A program made the position numbers and the translations under genes. Positions 8,616 through 18,205 of a DNA stretch of 64,000 nucleotides are shown here, piece by piece (position 1 is the first letter of the stretch; every line of letters begins with the position of its first letter). The stretch comes from Parabacteroides sp. Marseille-P3160 (GTDB lineage Bacteria; Bacteroidota; Bacteroidia; Bacteroidales; Tannerellaceae): positions 125,193-189,192 of the forward strand of contig NZ_LT799418.1 of NCBI RefSeq assembly GCF_900162725.1, written 5' to 3'. Under the pieces are notes generated by a model. The model was not told the DNA's origin, ran no database searches, and saw nothing but the letters and a program-made list of their open reading frames with translations.

Positions 8616-9125
8616 TTACGCATCGCGGAAATCCTTCAGCATTTCTTTCAATTCCTGGCGGGCAAAAAAGATACGGCTCTTGACCGTTCCCAGAGGAACG
8701 CCTAACGTATCTGCTATTTCGTTATATTTATAACCGCTCAGGAACATTGAAAACGGTACTTTCAATTCTTCATTCAGGCTGTTGATCGCTTTCGTTATTT
8801 CCTGAATCTGATAGGAACTGTCGGGAGAATCGAAACCGGAATCGTTGACTATGTCCAGGTTATACAAATCGACCCCTTGGTCAACGACGGTCTGGGTCCG
8901 CACTACTTTGTGATAATTATTGATAAATATATTACGCATGACGGTCAGTACCCATCCCTTGAAGTTGATATTGTCAATAAATTTCTCTTGATTATCCAGA
9001 ACTTTGAGTGTAGTTTCCTGCATTAAGTCTTGCGCGTCGTCCCGGTTAGCGGTGAGCATCAGAGCAAAATTCATCATATTTTCTTGCATGCTCAATAATT
9101 TTTTCTGAAATTGCAATGCATTCAT
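8616..9125 (-). CDS. ECF-type RNA polymerase sigma factor
   Basis: 169 residues. Sigma region 2 is at about 15-80 (DDAQDLMQETTLKVLDNQ, then FKGWVLTVMRNIFIN) and region 4 at about 108-160 (YNEIADTLGVPLGTVKSRIFFARQEL). No anti-sigma gene is adjacent. It differs from the FecI-like factor at 4389: no hydrophobic tail, no FecR or SusC neighbours. This suggests a housekeeping or stress role rather than nutrient uptake, but the regulon is unknown. It is a single-gene unit with a terminator just downstream. Confidence 0.92.
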   Translation of the reverse strand: MNALQFQKKLLSMQENMMNFALMLTANRDDAQDLMQETTLKVLDNQEKFIDNINFKGWVLTVMRNIFINNYHKVVRTQTVVDQGVDLYNLDIVNDSGFDSPDSSYQIQEITKAINSLNEELKVPFSMFLSGYKYNEIADTLGVPLGTVKSRIFFARQELKEMLKDFRDA

Positions 9126-9175
9126 ATCTGATCACTTTAGAGGTTATTATCTCTTGTCTTTGTTTAAGACAGTAA

Positions 9176-9183
9176 CAAATATA
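9176..9183 (-). promoter_or_regulatory. Candidate -7 element for the second ECF sigma gene
   Basis: TATATTTG on the minus strand, 51 bases before the start codon; no clear -33 TTTG. The rest of the 9126-9366 gap between this divergent pair is A/T-rich without other recognisable signals. Confidence 0.35.
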
Positions 9184-9366
9184 ATGATTTATTATTAATA
9201 TATCCGGGCTTTGATGTTTTTTAATACATTATACTATCTATCAATATATCAATATTTTTTATCACTTTTGTTAGCAAAAAAGAACAATCATGGATACAAT
9301 GCTAAAGAGACAGGATTATTGCCTCTTTTCAGGGAAAAGAAACACTAAAATTTAATCATAAAATCA

Positions 9367-10779
9367 ATGGAAAAGAAACATTCTTTTTTCCGGCTACTGC
9401 CGTTTTTGATCTCTTTCCTCCTTTTATTGTTTTCTCAGGCGAAAATGCACGGGGAAAAGACTTCCCCAGCCAAATTGATCTACCAGATCGACATTAAAAA
9501 GGAAATAGACCATACGACCCAGATCTACCTGTCGAAAGGCCTGGCCGAAGCCAACAAAGTGAAGGCGGACGGCGTGGTGATCCACTTAAACACATATGGA
9601 GGGCTAGTCGACGTGGCGGATTCGATGCGGACGTCCATCCTCTATAGCCCCATTCCGGTCTATGTTTTTATCGACAATAACGCTGCCTCTGCCGGAGCCC
9701 TTCTCTCCATTGCCTGCAAGAAGATTTTCATGCGTAAGGGGGCCAATATCGGGGCGGCGACAGTCGTCGACCAATCCGGGGCGGCCATGCCAGACAAGTA
9801 CCAGTCTTACATGCGATCCATGATCCGCTCCACCGCCGAAGCGCAAGGAAAAGATACCCTTGTCCAGGGCGGAGATACAGTCTATCGCTGGAAGCGCGAC
9901 CCGAAGATCGCGGAGGCAATGGTAGACGACCGGATTGTCATTCCCGGACTAATCGACTCCGGGAAAGTATTGACTTTTACCGCCGGGGAAGCGTTGGAAT
10001 GGAGATATTGCGACGGCATCGCCGAATCGGTCGATGAGGTCATTACAAAATACCTGGGCTATGACAATTACGAGATCGAACGTTTTACCCCTTCCTGGTT
10101 GGATAATATGAGAGGCTTTCTGATGAATCCTTTTCTACAGTCCTTCCTGATCCTCTTTATTATCGGAGGCATCTATTTCGAGATGCAATCCCCCGGATTG
10201 GGCTTCCCCTCCATTGTAGCCATTTTAGGGGCGGTGCTCTATTTTCTGCCTCTCTATATCGAGGGCCTGGCGGCGAACTGGGAGATCCTGCTGTTTATCA
10301 TTGGCCTGATACTGATTGCGATCGAAATATTCGTGGTTCCGGGATTCGGCGTGCCCGGCATCGCAGGAGGAATACTCGTTGTGGGAGGATTGATCCTCAG
10401 CCTGCTGGGAAATGTCAATTTCGACTTTGAGGGCGTATCCGGAGATGAGATCGGACGGGCTATCCTAACGGTATTATTAGGAGTCGGATTGGGTTTTTTC
10501 AGCTTGATATGGCTTTCGAGCCGTATCGGCCGGCGAGGTCCTTTGCAAAGAATGGCGTTGGTTACCGACCTGGAAGGAGCGACGACCTCCTTGGGGCTAA
10601 ACGCTCTTATAGGCAAGCAGGGAAAAGCAGAAACGGTTCTCCGCCCTTCAGGCACCGTGAATATCGACGGCGAATTGTATGACGGCGTATCGGAATCGGG
10701 ATTTATTGAAAAGGGCAAAACGATTGTGGTTGTCCGTACCGGACAAGCGCAGGTGTATGTAGAAGAAATCCGTTTCTGA
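9367..10779 (+). CDS. NfeD-family membrane-bound ClpP-class serine protease
   Basis: Integral-membrane protein, 470 residues. An N-terminal signal/anchor (about 8-25) leads into a ClpP-like protease domain with VIHLNTYGG (about 71-79) and the nucleophile region ASAGALLS (Ser108). Several membrane helices follow (about 255-385), then a C-terminal NfeD OB-fold domain (about 400-468, with LIGKQGKAET and GTVNIDGE). Long NfeD proteins are linked to cleavage of stomatin-like membrane proteins and envelope quality control. No stomatin gene is next to it here. It converges with cdd across only seven bases. Confidence 0.92.
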   Translation: MEKKHSFFRLLPFLISFLLLLFSQAKMHGEKTSPAKLIYQIDIKKEIDHTTQIYLSKGLAEANKVKADGVVIHLNTYGGLVDVADSMRTSILYSPIPVYVFIDNNAASAGALLSIACKKIFMRKGANIGAATVVDQSGAAMPDKYQSYMRSMIRSTAEAQGKDTLVQGGDTVYRWKRDPKIAEAMVDDRIVIPGLIDSGKVLTFTAGEALEWRYCDGIAESVDEVITKYLGYDNYEIERFTPSWLDNMRGFLMNPFLQSFLILFIIGGIYFEMQSPGLGFPSIVAILGAVLYFLPLYIEGLAANWEILLFIIGLILIAIEIFVVPGFGVPGIAGGILVVGGLILSLLGNVNFDFEGVSGDEIGRAILTVLLGVGLGFFSLIWLSSRIGRRGPLQRMALVTDLEGATTSLGLNALIGKQGKAETVLRPSGTVNIDGELYDGVSESGFIEKGKTIVVVRTGQAQVYVEEIRF

Positions 10780-10786
10780 ATCTCTC

Positions 10787-11266
10787 TTATTTGTCCAGAT
10801 ATTCTTTGCCGAAGCTCAGCGGAAGAAGGGAAGTGGCGCCTTCTATGGCTAACACGTCTTCCCGCCCGCATAATAAGATTTTAATCGGACGCTGGTAGCG
10901 TTGTTCCGTCTCCAGCAAGACCTGGCGGCAAGAGCCGCAAGGCGATACATGTTCCTGTATCTCCCCTCCCTTCAATGCTATGACGGCAAGGGTAGTAACA
11001 GGGATGTTCGGATATTGGGCCCCCGCATAAAAGAGAGCGACCCGCTCGGCACATAAACCCGAAGGATAGGCGGCATTCTCCTGATTGTTTCCGGATACGA
11101 TTGCCCCGTTTTCCAATAGGACAGCCGCCCCTACATAAAAACGGGAATAAGGCGCATAAGCACGTTCGGCGGCAATATAAGCCTGCTCGGCCAATTGTCG
11201 TTCCTTGTCGGATAATTCATTGATAAAAAGAGATTGTACCTTAACCTCAATATTTATGTCTCTCAT
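10787..11266 (-). CDS. cdd: Cytidine deaminase
   Basis: Deaminates cytidine and deoxycytidine in pyrimidine salvage. 159 residues, typical of the homotetrameric zinc type. The zinc ligands and catalytic Glu are visible: CAER (Cys72, Glu74) and PCGSCRQ (Cys110, Cys113). The substrate segment VGAAVLLENG is at about 45-54. It has its own candidate -7 element upstream. Identification is secure. Confidence 0.96.
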   Translation of the reverse strand: MRDINIEVKVQSLFINELSDKERQLAEQAYIAAERAYAPYSRFYVGAAVLLENGAIVSGNNQENAAYPSGLCAERVALFYAGAQYPNIPVTTLAVIALKGGEIQEHVSPCGSCRQVLLETEQRYQRPIKILLCGREDVLAIEGATSLLPLSFGKEYLDK

Positions 11267-11293
11267 GCATTCTCAGCTTCTTTTTACGGGAAA

Positions 11294-11301
11294 CAAAGAT
11301 A
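11294..11301 (-). promoter_or_regulatory. Candidate -7 element for cdd
   Basis: TATCTTTG on the minus strand, 28 bases before the cdd start. No -33 TTTG at the right distance. Confidence 0.4.
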
Positions 11302-11497
11302 ATGTTAATCATCCAATGAAAATCTTTTATTTCCCCTCTATTTGACTTCAGACAATAAATATTATCAAAGAATAAACAAACTCACCGATAAACCTTTTGC
11401 CTTTCTTTCTGTCTTATATCAGGAAACAACCTATTAATGCTTTAGAAAGGGTTGGATCATCAAAATTAGCTGATTTATAAATTTAAAAAAAGAAGGT

Positions 11498-11860
11498 ATG
11501 AAAAAGTTCGTATTATTCGCTTTGGTTGTGTTCCTGGGTACGACCGTCGCTTCGGCTCAGAACAGACAACGTGTATCCCCTGAGGAAAGAGTAGAAAAAC
11601 AGACCGAGGCTTTAGCCAAAGAACTGAACCTGACGGCTGAGCAGAAAGAAAAAGTGAAAGCAATCTATTTGAAGAATGTCCCGGCACAACGCGCCGGCTC
11701 TGCCGACCAAACGGATCGTGAAAAACTGAGAGCTGAATTCCAAAAAAAGAGAGAAGAGCAAACGGCTGAAATAAAGAGTATCTTGACGGACGAGCAAAAG
11801 ACCCAATACGATGCTTTCATGAAAAAACAAGCAGATCGTTTTTCAAAACGGGAAAAATAA
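11498..11860 (+). CDS. Small periplasmic Spy/CpxP-like helical protein
   Basis: 120 residues with a clear signal peptide (MKKFVLFALVVFLGTTVASA, cleavage near residue 20). The mature part is a charged, strongly helical stretch with two repeats of the type LNLTAEQKEKVKAIY and LTDEQKTQYDAF, which is the LTxxQ pattern of Spy/CpxP-like chaperones and of Bacteroidetes DUF4890 proteins. It probably acts in the periplasm against envelope stress; that is inference. It stands alone and ends at a good terminator. Confidence 0.75.
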   Translation: MKKFVLFALVVFLGTTVASAQNRQRVSPEERVEKQTEALAKELNLTAEQKEKVKAIYLKNVPAQRAGSADQTDREKLRAEFQKKREEQTAEIKSILTDEQKTQYDAFMKKQADRFSKREK

Positions 11861-11900
11861 ACCGTTCTCCGGATTTATCTTTACAGGAAAATATTCAGTA

Positions 11901-11937
11901 AAAAGAGTGCGCTTTCAACAACGCACTTTTTTTTATT
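11901..11937. terminator. Bidirectional terminator between the Spy-like and PagL-like genes
   Basis: AGTGCG (11906-11911) / CGCACT (11922-11927), extended by A and T runs on both sides. Eight T follow on the plus strand and CTCTTTTT on the minus strand. It serves two converging genes. Confidence 0.75.
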
Positions 11938-11944
11938 TCTCTAA

Positions 11945-13279
11945 TCAACGATGGAAGGAGGGATATTTATTATTAAAGCGGTAGCCGATGCCCAGCATCA
12001 GGAAATTGGGCGTATGGAAATTCTGAAGACTATAGCCGATATGGAGAAAAGAACCGCGAGTTACCTCAACCTTCAGCGCCAGAATCTGATAGAAGGCCTT
12101 CAGGTCGCCTCCTCCGTGAAGTACATTCACACCCAGTCCCAAGCCGACAGTAAAGTAAGGCATGATATACTCTCCCCTCGCAGACAAGCCGAGGGCTAGC
12201 TGTTTTCTTAACGGAGGCTTGAAAAACTCCTGTTTTGTCCCTACAATATAATCTTCAGTATAGACATTGGCGCTTCCGTCATAAACACCGTCCAGCGATA
12301 CGCCCGCACGAACCTTATAGCCCAGATTATACATGGGCGCGAAATTGAAGCCCAACACAGTATAAGCCTCCGGCGAAGCTACTTGTTCTTCACCGAATGC
12401 AACGCCCTTCCGGCGCCATGAACCGAATAGGACCAGGTCATAACTGATGTGTCGGGGAAATTGAGGGATATTCGTCCGGATCCAAGACCTTGCAAGATAA
12501 TCGTTTTTGCGATTGAAATTATATACCAAGCCCACTTTCAACCCGACATTATTCAGCCCCGCATTGGGGAATTTGGTATTCCCGTTGGAAAAGTGGCTTA
12601 GGGCAACTCCGGTCGTCAGATCAAATTGACGCGAAAGCATCCAGTTCATGTAGAAATTCACATTCATGTATGCGTTTACTTTCGAGCCCATTGTTATATT
12701 ATAGATGTTGTAGAACGGATCATAGGGCTTCCACCCGGTAGACACACCAAAGTTCCATTCATAATTTAACGATACACGGGGAGAAAATTGATAGACGCGT
12801 GCGCCCTGGAAGAGATAAAAAGCGAGCGGATTGCCAATCTGTTGCGGCTCCCCGAACGTATAATAAGCCAACCCCAACCCTTGGTAGGCTCCGCCGTAGA
12901 TCCGGTCGAGGCAGGTATTGGGATCGAACTGGAAAGAGTAACCCAGATGGGCGGAAAAAGAATTCCGGATCGGAGATCTCGGTATACCATCCGAATACTC
13001 TCCGCGCAAAAAGGAATTGGTCGGAAGAATATACCCCGGACGTACCTCAGCACTGATCCGGTGGATGGAGCGGCGGGAAAAAAACAGGGAATCCTTTCCC
13101 GGAGGAAGTTTTTCCGGCAGTGCTTTTTTATCATAGCCTCCACCGGCCGTATCTGTTACATTCTCTGAAATTTTATTGAGACAGATCCCGGCAGAGAGAA
13201 TAGGGAACAAAGAGAGCATGGCTCCTAAAGAAGCCATAACCCTCCACATACGCATTTCCCTTTTTATATATCGTATCAA
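11945..13279 (-). CDS. PagL-like lipid A 3-O-deacylase / acyloxyacyl hydrolase family protein
   Basis: Outer-membrane beta-barrel of about 440 residues with an N-terminal signal sequence (about 10-32). The PagL active-site pattern is present: SHFSNGNTKFPNAG (228-241), with His229 and Ser231, matching the H-x-S-N...P-N-x-G signature. PagL removes the 3-O acyl chain of lipid A. This protein is much longer than the classic PagL, having a longer N-terminal barrel region typical of Bacteroidetes members. An ATG at codon 8 or 10 is also possible; the AAAAAGGG before them fits an internal start slightly better. Confidence 0.8.
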   Translation of the reverse strand: MIRYIKREMRMWRVMASLGAMLSLFPILSAGICLNKISENVTDTAGGGYDKKALPEKLPPGKDSLFFSRRSIHRISAEVRPGYILPTNSFLRGEYSDGIPRSPIRNSFSAHLGYSFQFDPNTCLDRIYGGAYQGLGLAYYTFGEPQQIGNPLAFYLFQGARVYQFSPRVSLNYEWNFGVSTGWKPYDPFYNIYNITMGSKVNAYMNVNFYMNWMLSRQFDLTTGVALSHFSNGNTKFPNAGLNNVGLKVGLVYNFNRKNDYLARSWIRTNIPQFPRHISYDLVLFGSWRRKGVAFGEEQVASPEAYTVLGFNFAPMYNLGYKVRAGVSLDGVYDGSANVYTEDYIVGTKQEFFKPPLRKQLALGLSARGEYIMPYFTVGLGLGVNVLHGGGDLKAFYQILALKVEVTRGSFLHIGYSLQNFHTPNFLMLGIGYRFNNKYPSFHR

Positions 13280-13580
13280 GTCTTTATGATAATCCGGGGA
13301 TAAACCCTGTACGGGTTACAAATATATAATTTTATTGCATTGATTAGAATGGATCCATAAAAAGAAATAAAGGGAGAATTGCGAGAGGCCTTATACAAAG
13401 AGAGGCTGCCTTAGTGTGGGTAGTCTCTCATAATGTAAATATCCTACGTCATAGAATCGGTTTTGGATAGAACTAAGGTCGGCAAAGAATATCTATAGCC
13501 GGGAAAATGTAGAACACTTACAGTGCAAATATATATTTTTCTTTTGGAGACGCAAACGAAATTTTAATAAAAAACATTTT
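13280..13580. other. 301-base gap between yifB and the PagL-like gene
   Basis: Contains two -7-like TATATTTG elements on the minus strand, at 13319-13326 (suits the PagL-like gene) and 13526-13533 (no gene nearby). It also holds an 11-bp stem on plus-strand RNA (GAGAGGCTGCC near 13399 pairing, with two G-U pairs, with GGTAGTCTCTC near 13419-13429). No open reading frame of interest. Confidence 0.4.
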
Positions 13581-15119
13581 TCATACTCCCCAGGTTTCCC
13601 TGTCCAAATTACGATAATGGATAGCTTCTGCCAAGTGGGAGGATTCTATATCTGCAGAATCATCCATGTCCGCAATTGTACGCGAAACTTTCAGGATCCG
13701 ATTATAAGCACGAGCCGAAAGACTTAGTTTCTGCATCGCATTCTTCAGCAATTTCAATCCGGCTGCATCCGGTACGGCGTATGCGTGTAACTGTTTGGAA
13801 TCCATCTGGGCGTTGCAATAGATTCCTTCGTCTCTTTCAAATCGTTTTTCCTGGATCTTCCTGGCACGGATCACACGCTCCCGGATCACTGCACTGGTTT
13901 CGCCAGTACTTCGCTCCGATATTTTCTCGAAAGGGACCGGAACAACCTCTATCTGAATATCAATCCGATCCAGCAATGGGCCGGAAATCCGGCTCATATA
14001 TTTTTGTATGCTGCCGGGAGTACAGATACAGGGATGATCCGGATGATTATAGTAGCCGCAGGGACAGGGATTCATTGAAGCCACCAGCATAAAACCGGCA
14101 GGAAAATCCTGTGTAAAACGAGCCCGGGAGATAGTGATCTTGCGATCTTCCAAAGGTTGCCGCAAAACTTCCAATACATTTTTATTGAATTCCGGTAACT
14201 CGTCGAGAAAAAGGACCCCGTTATGAGCCAGACTGATCTCTCCCGGTTGGGGATAGGCTCCGCCTCCGACTAAGGCGATTGCAGAAATCGTGTGATGCGG
14301 GGCGCGGAAGCTCCGTTGTGTGATAAGGGAGGTATTTCCGGGAACTTTACCGGCTACCGAATGGATCTTAGTAGTCTCCAACGCCTCCTGTAGGGTAAAC
14401 GGAGGAAGAATGGTAGGCAACCTCTTGGCTAACATTGATTTCCCGGTACCTGGGGAGCCGATCATCAATAGGTTATGCCCTCCGGCAGCCGCCACTTCGA
14501 GGGCTCGCTTGACACTCTCCTGGCCATGGACATCCGAAAAATCGGTATCGAATTGCTGCTGTTTGGCGTAAAACTCTTCGCGGATATCGATTACCATCGG
14601 TTCGATTTTCCGCCTTCCGGCGATAAATTCAATTACTTCCAGGATATTCGTACTGCCGTAGACTTCGAGTCCCTCCACAACGGCTGCTTCCTTAGCATTG
14701 GATTTAGGCAAGATAATTCCTTTGAAGCCCTCTTCCTTCGCCTTAAGGGCGATGGGAAGTACTCCTCTCACGGGTAACAAGCTACCGTCGAGGGAGAGTT
14801 CTCCTATGATCATATAGCGATCTAAAGCACCGGCATCCAGTTCACCCGCCGCCGCCATTATCCCGATTGCCAGAGGGAGATCGTAAGCCGAGCCTTCTTT
14901 CCGGATATCGGCCGGAGCCATATTGATTACGATTCGGCTGCGCGGGAATTTATATCCATTCACCTGAAGGGCGGATATGATCCGTTCATGACTTTCCCGG
15001 ACAGCATTATCAGGCAAGCCGACAAGATAAAATTGGATTCCTTTTGTACAATTGACCTCAATGGTAACGACAGTGGCAGAAATGCCCATCAGAGCAGCAG
15101 CATAGGTTTTAACTAACAT
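13581..15119 (-). CDS. YifB/ComM-family Mg-chelatase-like AAA+ ATPase
   Basis: 512 residues. The N-terminal Lon-like fold (about 1-165, LVGLPDNAVRESHERI) is followed by an AAA+ Mg-chelatase-type ATPase (about 190-400; Walker A GSPGTGKS, Walker B LFLDELPE). Next come a four-cysteine loop (NPCPCGYYNHPDHPC) and a C-terminal helical domain. ComM promotes branch migration of recombining DNA in naturally competent bacteria; most bacteria carry it without known competence. Start placed at 15119 (MLVKTYAAALMGI), the family's usual N terminus, rather than 11 codons upstream. It sits 40 bases past the TlpA-like gene and may be cotranscribed with it. Confidence 0.94.
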   Translation of the reverse strand: MLVKTYAAALMGISATVVTIEVNCTKGIQFYLVGLPDNAVRESHERIISALQVNGYKFPRSRIVINMAPADIRKEGSAYDLPLAIGIMAAAGELDAGALDRYMIIGELSLDGSLLPVRGVLPIALKAKEEGFKGIILPKSNAKEAAVVEGLEVYGSTNILEVIEFIAGRRKIEPMVIDIREEFYAKQQQFDTDFSDVHGQESVKRALEVAAAGGHNLLMIGSPGTGKSMLAKRLPTILPPFTLQEALETTKIHSVAGKVPGNTSLITQRSFRAPHHTISAIALVGGGAYPQPGEISLAHNGVLFLDELPEFNKNVLEVLRQPLEDRKITISRARFTQDFPAGFMLVASMNPCPCGYYNHPDHPCICTPGSIQKYMSRISGPLLDRIDIQIEVVPVPFEKISERSTGETSAVIRERVIRARKIQEKRFERDEGIYCNAQMDSKQLHAYAVPDAAGLKLLKNAMQKLSLSARAYNRILKVSRTIADMDDSADIESSHLAEAIHYRNLDRETWGV

Positions 15120-15159
15120 AGTAAAGAAAAGTTTTGGTTCCGGAAGAAACAATCGTGAA

Positions 15160-16266
15160 TCAGTCGATCAATGCTTCCAATTTCTGTTTTATTTCAAGCC
15201 CGTTTTCCGTTTTCAAAACGATCTTCCGTTCCCTATCTATCAGAAAACAGCGGGGCAATGCGCTCACATTATATAATTCGATCATAGATGTTGCTTCCCC
15301 TTCATTATCGGCAACCAGATTCCACCGGAGGGAATCTCTTTTCACAAAGTTTTTCGCTCCTTCTATGTCTTCTTCTAAAATGATCATCAGCAAATCCAAT
15401 TTATCGCCTGTGTATTTCTTGGAGATTTCATTGAGCAAGATTTCTTCACTTTGGCAAATATCACACCAGGGAGCCGTAAAGGCCATCAGCAAGAACCGGT
15501 TTGCAAACGAGTCCCGCGTAAGCACGTTTCCCTCGATATCTTTTATCTTAAATTCAGGGGCAATCGCTCCGACAACCGTCCGTTGTGCCTTTTCACTAAG
15601 TTGTTTCAGATCTTCCACAACATAGAAATCATTCAGTTTGGGATCCAATACGGCAAGCAGTTCGTCCATTTTGCGCGGATCGTCCGCGTCGGCAAAATAG
15701 TTCCGGATCAGGATTGCGGAAGCTTCTTCTTTCGGATTCTTCTTAATATAAGCGTAAACCTGCTCTTCGATCATATAATTAACGTTACGCAATTTGCCTA
15801 AGGCGTCGGACTCTCCTTTGATCGCAGCATCATCATCCGCTTTGTCTACCTGATTTTCCAGTGTAACCTGCTCTCTTAACAGGGCGGCGATCCCTTTTTT
15901 GAAGTCCGTTAGTTTATCATTAATACGGCTACCCTTAACCTGTATAAGCTGAGGATAAAATGCATCTCCGGAAAGGGAGATATTGGCTTTAGGTTCCAGA
16001 TAAATAGTGATCCAACTTTGTTTTTTATGGTAGAATAGAGTCAAGGTCTGAAAACCAGGTTCCGTTTGCAATATCTCAAACATGCCGGGCTTTTTACATT
16101 GAACCGTATCAACCAATTTTTTCTCCGGTGATTCAAAGACGGCGTAAAGTGTTTCGTCTTCCAGATTTGTCAGTTTCCCTTCAATGCGATAAGCCGCCTT
16201 CTCCCCGCAGGAAGAAAAGAGGCATAAAAGGCTGAACAAGAAAAGAAAGTATTCCTTTTTTATCAT
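15160..16266 (-). CDS. TlpA-like thioredoxin-fold lipoprotein
   Basis: 368 residues. Lipoprotein signal ending LFSSC (Cys20). The N-terminal part (about 25-120) resembles DUF4369, the beta domain common in Bacteroidetes thiol-disulfide proteins. A helical linker follows, then a thioredoxin fold (about 233-366) with the redox pair WCDIC (Cys268, Cys271) and the cis-Pro segment ALPRCFL. It probably reduces or isomerises disulfides at the outer face of the inner membrane or on the outer membrane. The substrate is unknown. The extra Cys next to the cis-Pro is uncommon. Confidence 0.85.
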   Translation of the reverse strand: MIKKEYFLFLFSLLCLFSSCGEKAAYRIEGKLTNLEDETLYAVFESPEKKLVDTVQCKKPGMFEILQTEPGFQTLTLFYHKKQSWITIYLEPKANISLSGDAFYPQLIQVKGSRINDKLTDFKKGIAALLREQVTLENQVDKADDDAAIKGESDALGKLRNVNYMIEEQVYAYIKKNPKEEASAILIRNYFADADDPRKMDELLAVLDPKLNDFYVVEDLKQLSEKAQRTVVGAIAPEFKIKDIEGNVLTRDSFANRFLLMAFTAPWCDICQSEEILLNEISKKYTGDKLDLLMIILEEDIEGAKNFVKRDSLRWNLVADNEGEATSMIELYNVSALPRCFLIDRERKIVLKTENGLEIKQKLEALID

Positions 16267-16368
16267 TTAGTGGTAACTTATCAATTCATAAAATTATACG
16301 GGAGTAAATGTAATGATATTTTTATGATATTTTATACAAAAAGACAATTCTCTTGCTTTATTTAATAA

Positions 16369-16403
16369 AAAAGGGATGTGAAACTATCGTCCACATCCCT
16401 TTT
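16369..16403 (-). terminator. pckA terminator
   Basis: AAAAGGGATGTG (16369-16380) pairs with CACATCCCTTTT (16392-16403), a 12-bp stem, with TTATT following on the minus strand. It lies 54 bases past the pckA stop. Confidence 0.85.
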
Positions 16404-16456
16404 CTTTCATTTTCAAAGCGGGAAACCTAAGAGTTCAGATTTCCTGCCTTATTTTC

Positions 16457-18064
16457 TTATAATTTAGGACCGGCAGCAACCAGGGATTTACCCAGATCGT
16501 TTCCTGTGAACTTCGTAAAGTTCTTAATGAAACGTGCGGACAAATCTTTTGCTTTTTCATCCCATTGAGCAGCATCTGCATAAGTATCACGAGGATCAAG
16601 GATCTTCGGATCAACACCCGGCAAAGCAGTCGGAACTTCGAAAGAGAAGTAAGGGATTACTTTTGTCGGAGCCTTGTCGATCGAACCGTCAAGGATTGCG
16701 TCGATAATACCCCGTGTATCTCTGATGGAGATACGTTTGCCGCTTCCGTTCCAACCTGTATTTACCAGATAAGCTTTCGCTCCGGACTTCTTCATTTTCT
16801 TTACCAATTCTTCGCCGTATTTTGTAGGATGCAAAGACAAGAAAGCTGCACCGAAGCAAGCGGAGAAGGTAGGAGTCGGTTCTGTAATGCCACGTTCCGT
16901 TCCTGCTAACTTAGCCGTAAATCCGGACAAGAAATAATACTGTGTTTGTTCCGGAGTCAAGATGGAAACCGGAGGCAATACTCCGAATGCATCAGCGGAC
17001 AAGAAAATAACTTTTTGTGCAGGTGCACCTTTGGATACCGGTTTTACGATATTTTCGATATGATAGATCGGATAAGAAACACGCGTATTTTCCGTTACGC
17101 TCTTATCTGCAAAATCGATCTTACCGTTAGCGTCAACCGTTACGTTTTCAAGCAAAGCGTCACGTTTGATTGCATTGTAGATATCCGGTTCCGCTTCTTT
17201 GCTCAGGTTGATTACTTTTGCATAGCAACCGCCTTCGAAGTTGAATACGCCTTCATCATCCCATCCGTGTTCGTCATCACCGATTAACAAACGTTTCGGA
17301 TCTGTTGACAAAGTTGTTTTACCTGTACCGGAAAGACCGAAGAAGATAGCTGTTTCTTTGCCTTCTTTGTTGGTATTGGCAGAACAGTGCATGGAAGCGA
17401 TTCCCTTCAATGGCAACAAGTAGTTCATATAAGAGAACATACCTTTTTTCATTTCACCACCGTACCAGGTATTCAGGATAATCTGTACTTTTTCAGTCAA
17501 GTTGAATACAACAGCAGTTTCAGAGTTCAATCCTAATTCCTTGAAGTTTTCAACTTTTGCTTTGGAAGCGTTCATTACGATGAAATCAGGTTCTCCGAAA
17601 TTTGCCAATTCTTCAGCGTTCGGACGGATGAACATGTTCGTTACGAAATGTGCCTGCCAAGCTACTTCCACGATGAAACGGATTTTCAAACGTGTGTTTT
17701 CGTTTGCACCGCAGAATGCGTCTACAACAAAGAGTCTTTTGTTAGACAATTCTTTGGTAGCGATACCCTTCAAAACTTTCCAGCTTTCTACCGGAAGAGG
17801 TTTGTTATCATTTTTGTACTCATCAGAAGTCCACCACACGGTATCTTTTGTGGTATCATCATATACAAAAAATTTGTCTTTGGGAGAACGACCTGTGTAA
17901 ACACCTGTTTTTACATTCACAGCACCAAGCTCAGTCACCTGACCTTTTTCAAAACCTTCCAGAGTCGGTTTTGTTTCTTCTTCAAATAACAAATCGTAAG
18001 AAGGATTGTGAACGATTTCTGTTACACCGGTAATCCCGTACTTGCTTAAATCTAAATTAGCCAT
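16457..18064 (-). CDS. pckA: Phosphoenolpyruvate carboxykinase (ATP)
   Basis: Interconverts oxaloacetate and PEP with ATP. In fermenting Bacteroidales it usually runs toward oxaloacetate, fixing CO2 and making ATP on the route to succinate and propionate (known for relatives, inferred here). 535 residues, normal size. The substrate arginine is in YTGRSPKDK (Arg59), the P-loop is GLSGTGKT (243-250), and the metal/nucleotide motif FEGGCYAK is present. A single-gene unit with its own promoter region and a strong terminator. Confidence 0.97.
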   Translation of the reverse strand: MANLDLSKYGITGVTEIVHNPSYDLLFEEETKPTLEGFEKGQVTELGAVNVKTGVYTGRSPKDKFFVYDDTTKDTVWWTSDEYKNDNKPLPVESWKVLKGIATKELSNKRLFVVDAFCGANENTRLKIRFIVEVAWQAHFVTNMFIRPNAEELANFGEPDFIVMNASKAKVENFKELGLNSETAVVFNLTEKVQIILNTWYGGEMKKGMFSYMNYLLPLKGIASMHCSANTNKEGKETAIFFGLSGTGKTTLSTDPKRLLIGDDEHGWDDEGVFNFEGGCYAKVINLSKEAEPDIYNAIKRDALLENVTVDANGKIDFADKSVTENTRVSYPIYHIENIVKPVSKGAPAQKVIFLSADAFGVLPPVSILTPEQTQYYFLSGFTAKLAGTERGITEPTPTFSACFGAAFLSLHPTKYGEELVKKMKKSGAKAYLVNTGWNGSGKRISIRDTRGIIDAILDGSIDKAPTKVIPYFSFEVPTALPGVDPKILDPRDTYADAAQWDEKAKDLSARFIKNFTKFTGNDLGKSLVAAGPKL

Positions 18065-18138
18065 TTTGAAAATAATTAAATGATTTATATTACTGACTCT
18101 CTTTCCCTATTAAAACCAAGTTTCCTAAACTCTGGTTG

Positions 18139-18146
18139 CAAAAATA
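18139..18146 (-). promoter_or_regulatory. Candidate -7 element for pckA
   Basis: TATTTTTG on the minus strand, 75 bases before the start codon. No -33 TTTG at the expected spacing. Confidence 0.35.
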
Positions 18147-18205
18147 ATACATTTTTCAATTGCTTGCTCCTTAATTAAGGAAATTTTTCAGTAATATAAT
18201 ATGAT

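Noticed and set aside
11498..11860. Spy-like gene as a metal-resistance sensor
   Set aside because: No metal-binding motif, no resistance genes nearby; only the LTxxQ helical pattern is supported.
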